A stretch of 13,981 nt of DNA, from the NCBI GenBank assembly GCA_050014815.1, contig JBEKCP010000076.1, positions 1 through 13,981 on the forward strand, read 5' to 3'. The stretch's first letter is position 1, and every line of letters begins with the position of its first letter. The position numbers were made by a program, and so were the translations under genes. The notes below the pieces were generated by a model. That model saw nothing but the letters and a program-made list of their open reading frames with translations, did no database searches and was not told the DNA's origin. Source of the DNA: JBEKCP01 sp050014815 (GTDB taxonomy: Bacteria > Planctomycetota > Planctomycetia > Pirellulales > Thermoguttaceae). Positions 11,992-13,981 of the stretch are shown here, piece after piece.

Positions 11992-12441
11992 TCAGACCAC
12001 CTCCAGGGGGCTACGGATGTCGATCAGTCCGTAGCCTTGCATCAGATTCACTGAGTTGAACATTTTTATCTTGTCCACATGGACGATATGCTTGAAGTTC
12101 CAGCTCACGATCAGATCGGCCCTCGCGATGGTCGCCAGCGCGACGTGATGGGCATCGCTTTCGGAGGCGTCGCCGACGATGCCAGCCGCAAGGTATGCAT
12201 CTCGCAGCCGCCGGGACTCCTCCGACGCCACCAGTGTTTCTGTGCAATCGACGGGTAGCCGTTCCAGCACTGCCAGTACCGCAGGCGGTGCCTTGCCCAG
12301 TTCCTCAAGCAGCAGGTCAGAGACGAGGAGGACCAGGCCGCCCTGCCGAGCCATCTCCAGCAACGCGACGCTCTCTTCCGCGAACTCCTCGTCCAGGCAG
12401 CCGCCGATCACCGAGGTGTCCACATAGACCCGCATCGTCAT
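11992..12441 (-). CDS. PIN-domain protein, probable VapC-like ribonuclease toxin
   Basis: A 149-residue single-domain PIN protein, normally a magnesium-dependent endoribonuclease. The first strand carries the first acidic ligand (MRVYVDTSVIGG, D8). E46/E47 in SDLLLEELGKAP are candidates for the second, D96 in ESDAHHVALATIARAD (94-109) for the third, and D109 or N115 of ADLIVSWNFKHIV for the fourth. The C-terminus NSVNLMQGYGLIDIRSPLEVV is typical of one PIN subgroup I recall from environmental bacteria. AGGAGA, 7 nt before the ATG at 12441, supports the start; a second ATG two codons later is possible. It lies 24 nt downstream of the glycosidase gene and 2 nt upstream of the small putative antitoxin gene. 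Confidence 0.85.
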   Translation of the reverse strand: MTMRVYVDTSVIGGCLDEEFAEESVALLEMARQGGLVLLVSDLLLEELGKAPPAVLAVLERLPVDCTETLVASEESRRLRDAYLAAGIVGDASESDAHHVALATIARADLIVSWNFKHIVHVDKIKMFNSVNLMQGYGLIDIRSPLEVV

Positions 12442-12465
12442 GGGAAGGTCTCCTGTCGATGGACG

Positions 12466-13656
12466 TCACGCCTGCTTCAGGGTGGGCACGCCGCCGCCGG
12501 CAATCACTTCGAGATAGCGGCCGTAATATCGCCAAAAATCGCTCCGCAGCGTCCGCTCCCTCCACGCCTCCAAAGGCAGGGCCGGATCGGTGGTCGGGCA
12601 GAACCCGGCCGGAACGGTGAGGACAACGTCCGATCGAGGCTCGGCACGCGCGGCAGGGCGGCCGCGATGGGCCTGGGCCAGCTCCCGGTACACGCCCGCA
12701 AGCCGCTTCTCCCGATTCTCGGTGCTCAACAGCCCGTAGTGGTACTCGAAGGGATCGAACTTCACATCGCGGGTCTTGTCGTGGCTGCACCAGAAGGTGA
12801 ACCAGGCGGCGCCGGCCTCCAGGGCCAACTCCACCCCGCGGCGCAGGTAGCGATCCTGCTCCTCCGGCGTGCCCCACAGGTCGCAGCAGCCGAACTCCTG
12901 GATCCACCGCGGCCGCGGGCGGGGACTGAACAGGGAGACCCACTCGCAGTAGAAGCGGGAAAGGTAGAGCGACGGGGCCTCGTCGAGCCTTCGTCCGCCG
13001 GCCAGGCAGCCGGAGAACTCCGGCCAGCAGTGCATCGTTGCCATGTCGTAGGCATCCGACGCCAGGTGCCGCGGCGTGAACGTCGAGCCGACCATCCACG
13101 GGTAGTTGTCTACGCCGTTGACGATCAAGCGGCCGCTGATGCGCGGGCGCACCCGGTCGAGGAACTGAGCGGCCCAACGATCGCCGATCGCCGCGTCCAG
13201 TCCCTGGTCGAGGCAGTTGATCTCATTGCCCAGGTCGAGGCCCATGAAGTTGGCGCGGTCGCCCACCGTTTCGAGGACCCTGTGGGCGAAGAGGACTTCG
13301 CTTTCGAGCACGTCGGGGTCGGTGAAGACGGCCCGCGGGCTGACGTTCGACGGCAGGAACGCGTAGCCGGAGAGGAAGCCGGTCAAGAGCGACAGGAGCA
13401 CGTCGAGCCCCTGGTCGGCCGCCAGTTGCACCAGCTCCGAGAGGCGCCGGAGGTGCGCCTCGGACACATACGCCGGATTCGGCTGGAAGTAGGGCCAGAT
13501 CAACTGTACGCGGAGGTGGTCGATCCCGAGGGCCGCCAATGCCCGAAAGTCGGCCTGGATCGAGCGGGCGTCCCAATCATTCCAACAGTAGTACCAGTGT
13601 CGGGACGGCGTATAGTTGACGCCGAAACGGACTTGGGAGGTGTCGAAAGGAGTCAT
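12466..13656 (-). CDS. Glycoside hydrolase family 5-like protein (TIM barrel)
   Basis: The 396-residue protein matches the GH5/cellulase-type barrel layout. The first strand has VRFGVNYTPSRHW (9-21), then IDHLRVQLIWPYFQPN (45-60). GLDLGNEINC (139-148) carries the acid/base Glu145, and RWIQEFGCCDLW (250-261) carries the nucleophile Glu254. WFTFWCSHD (285-293) is the strand-8 Trp region. It probably cleaves a beta-linked mannan- or glucan-type sugar. No signal peptide is visible, so it looks cytoplasmic and may act on imported oligosaccharides. ATG 13656 is preferred: an in-frame ATG at 13767 lies upstream of the predicted -10 box at 13712-13717 and gives a polar, unrelated-looking N-terminus. 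No Shine-Dalgarno site is evident. It is 24 nt before the PIN gene and may be co-transcribed with it. Confidence 0.82.
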   Translation of the reverse strand: MTPFDTSQVRFGVNYTPSRHWYYCWNDWDARSIQADFRALAALGIDHLRVQLIWPYFQPNPAYVSEAHLRRLSELVQLAADQGLDVLLSLLTGFLSGYAFLPSNVSPRAVFTDPDVLESEVLFAHRVLETVGDRANFMGLDLGNEINCLDQGLDAAIGDRWAAQFLDRVRPRISGRLIVNGVDNYPWMVGSTFTPRHLASDAYDMATMHCWPEFSGCLAGGRRLDEAPSLYLSRFYCEWVSLFSPRPRPRWIQEFGCCDLWGTPEEQDRYLRRGVELALEAGAAWFTFWCSHDKTRDVKFDPFEYHYGLLSTENREKRLAGVYRELAQAHRGRPAARAEPRSDVVLTVPAGFCPTTDPALPLEAWRERTLRSDFWRYYGRYLEVIAGGGVPTLKQA

Positions 13657-13711
13657 TGTGATGGTTGCACGGCTTCGGGGTAATTGTGCCTTCCTGTTTG
13701 TGTCGATCGCC

Positions 13712-13720
13712 AGTATAACA
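13712..13720 (-). promoter_or_regulatory. Extended -10 promoter candidate for the GH5-like gene
   Basis: On the minus strand the bases read TGTTATACT, the extended -10 form TGn followed by TATACT (13717-13712). Transcription would start near 13705, about 49 nt before the ATG at 13656. The rest of the 177 bp between this gene and the SRAP-like gene shows no other clear signal. Confidence 0.45.
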
Positions 13721-13833
13721 TTGCCAGCTTGAAAATGGGACCATCCCCTCTCGGCCGGATTATTCACGATCCTGGGAGTAACGTGATCCCGGGAGCGCGC
13801 CGATCGCCTCGAAACACAAGCCGCGGAGCGGCG

Positions 13834-13981
13834 TCATCCGGCCGGTTCGATGCACCGCGGGTCGTCATGGGCCGGACGGTTGACCCACGGGCCGACCGCA
13901 CAGGAAACCATCGCCGGGTTCGCGTACGGACGCAGCAATTCCAGAAGCGACTCGGAACGCTCTACCGCCGGATCGAGCCAC
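13834..13981 (-). CDS. SRAP-family protein (SOS response-associated peptidase, YedK/HMCES-like), C-terminal fragment
   Basis: An open minus-strand frame enters from the right edge and ends with TGA at 13836-13834. The 48 visible residues include WLDPAVERSESLLELL, PYANPAMVSCAVGPWVN and AHDDPRCIEPAG. This fits the family's C-terminal pattern as I recall it: WLDP, a Leu-rich helix, a VS..VN strand and a DDP.CI.P end. SRAP proteins form a protective thiazolidine link with abasic sites in single-stranded DNA through an N-terminal Cys2, which lies outside the window. The call rests on a short C-terminus, so family membership is likely but not certain. Confidence 0.65.
   Translation of the reverse strand, partial: WLDPAVERSESLLELLRPYANPAMVSCAVGPWVNRPAHDDPRCIEPAG

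Noticed and set aside
13657..13767. Longer N-terminus of the GH5-like protein
   Set aside because: It would start upstream of the extended -10 box and shows no signal peptide or domain.

Overview
This 14 kb, GC-rich window reads as a chromosomal segment of a Planctomycetota bacterium, probably an environmental or metagenome-assembled lineage. The lineage call rests on recalled family features rather than a search. They are the long RplQ with a mid-protein insertion and Ala/Pro tail, the RpoA N-terminus (MRIRWRGLELPSQVV), frequent GTG/TTG starts with weak Shine-Dalgarno sites, and short palindromic intergenic repeats built on GCCGCTTGCGGC and GGGCAAGCCC...CGCTAAAC.

Layout, left to right. (1) Positions 2-2832 are the end of a surface-polysaccharide region: a bacterial sugar transferase cut by the window edge, a WecG/TagA/CpsF glycosyltransferase, and a sulfatase-fold protein that lacks the catalytic cysteine motif and most metal ligands. 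(2) Positions 2960-6429 are a complete alpha-type ribosomal operon, rpmJ-rpsM-rpsK-rpsD-rpoA-rplQ, with a plausible promoter before rpmJ. A perfect 8-copy CCCTAAAT array sits between rpsK and rpsD. (3) Positions 6430-10137 hold a small HExxH putative metallopeptidase, a lipoprotein of unknown function behind a consensus-like promoter, and a large ABC-2 type permease that looks like two fused copies of one module. (4) Positions 10297-11538 encode quinolinate synthase NadA. Its reading frame carries a 95-bp palindromic element with perfect 25-bp arms, translated in frame. (5) Positions 11562-13656 are an accessory-looking module. It has a small lower-GC orphan ORF on the plus strand whose stop overlaps the stop of a minus-strand unit. 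That unit contains a GH5-like glycosidase, a PIN-domain protein and a small putative antitoxin. (6) The right edge holds the C-terminal 48 residues of what looks like an SRAP (YedK/HMCES-type) protein.

The main theme beyond the genes is repeat traffic. At least four kinds of short repeat occur: the GCCGCTTGCGGC palindrome, the GGGCAAGCCC/CGCTAAAC element, the (AATTTGC)n heptamer tracts and the GGGGACAGTCCCC element. Several touch gene function. One supplies the wecG stop codon, one may supply a -35 box for nadA, and one sits inside nadA. No rRNA, tRNA, CRISPR array, transposase or integrase was recognised. No intergenic stretch exceeds 300 bases. All functional calls come from reading motifs by eye; no search was run.
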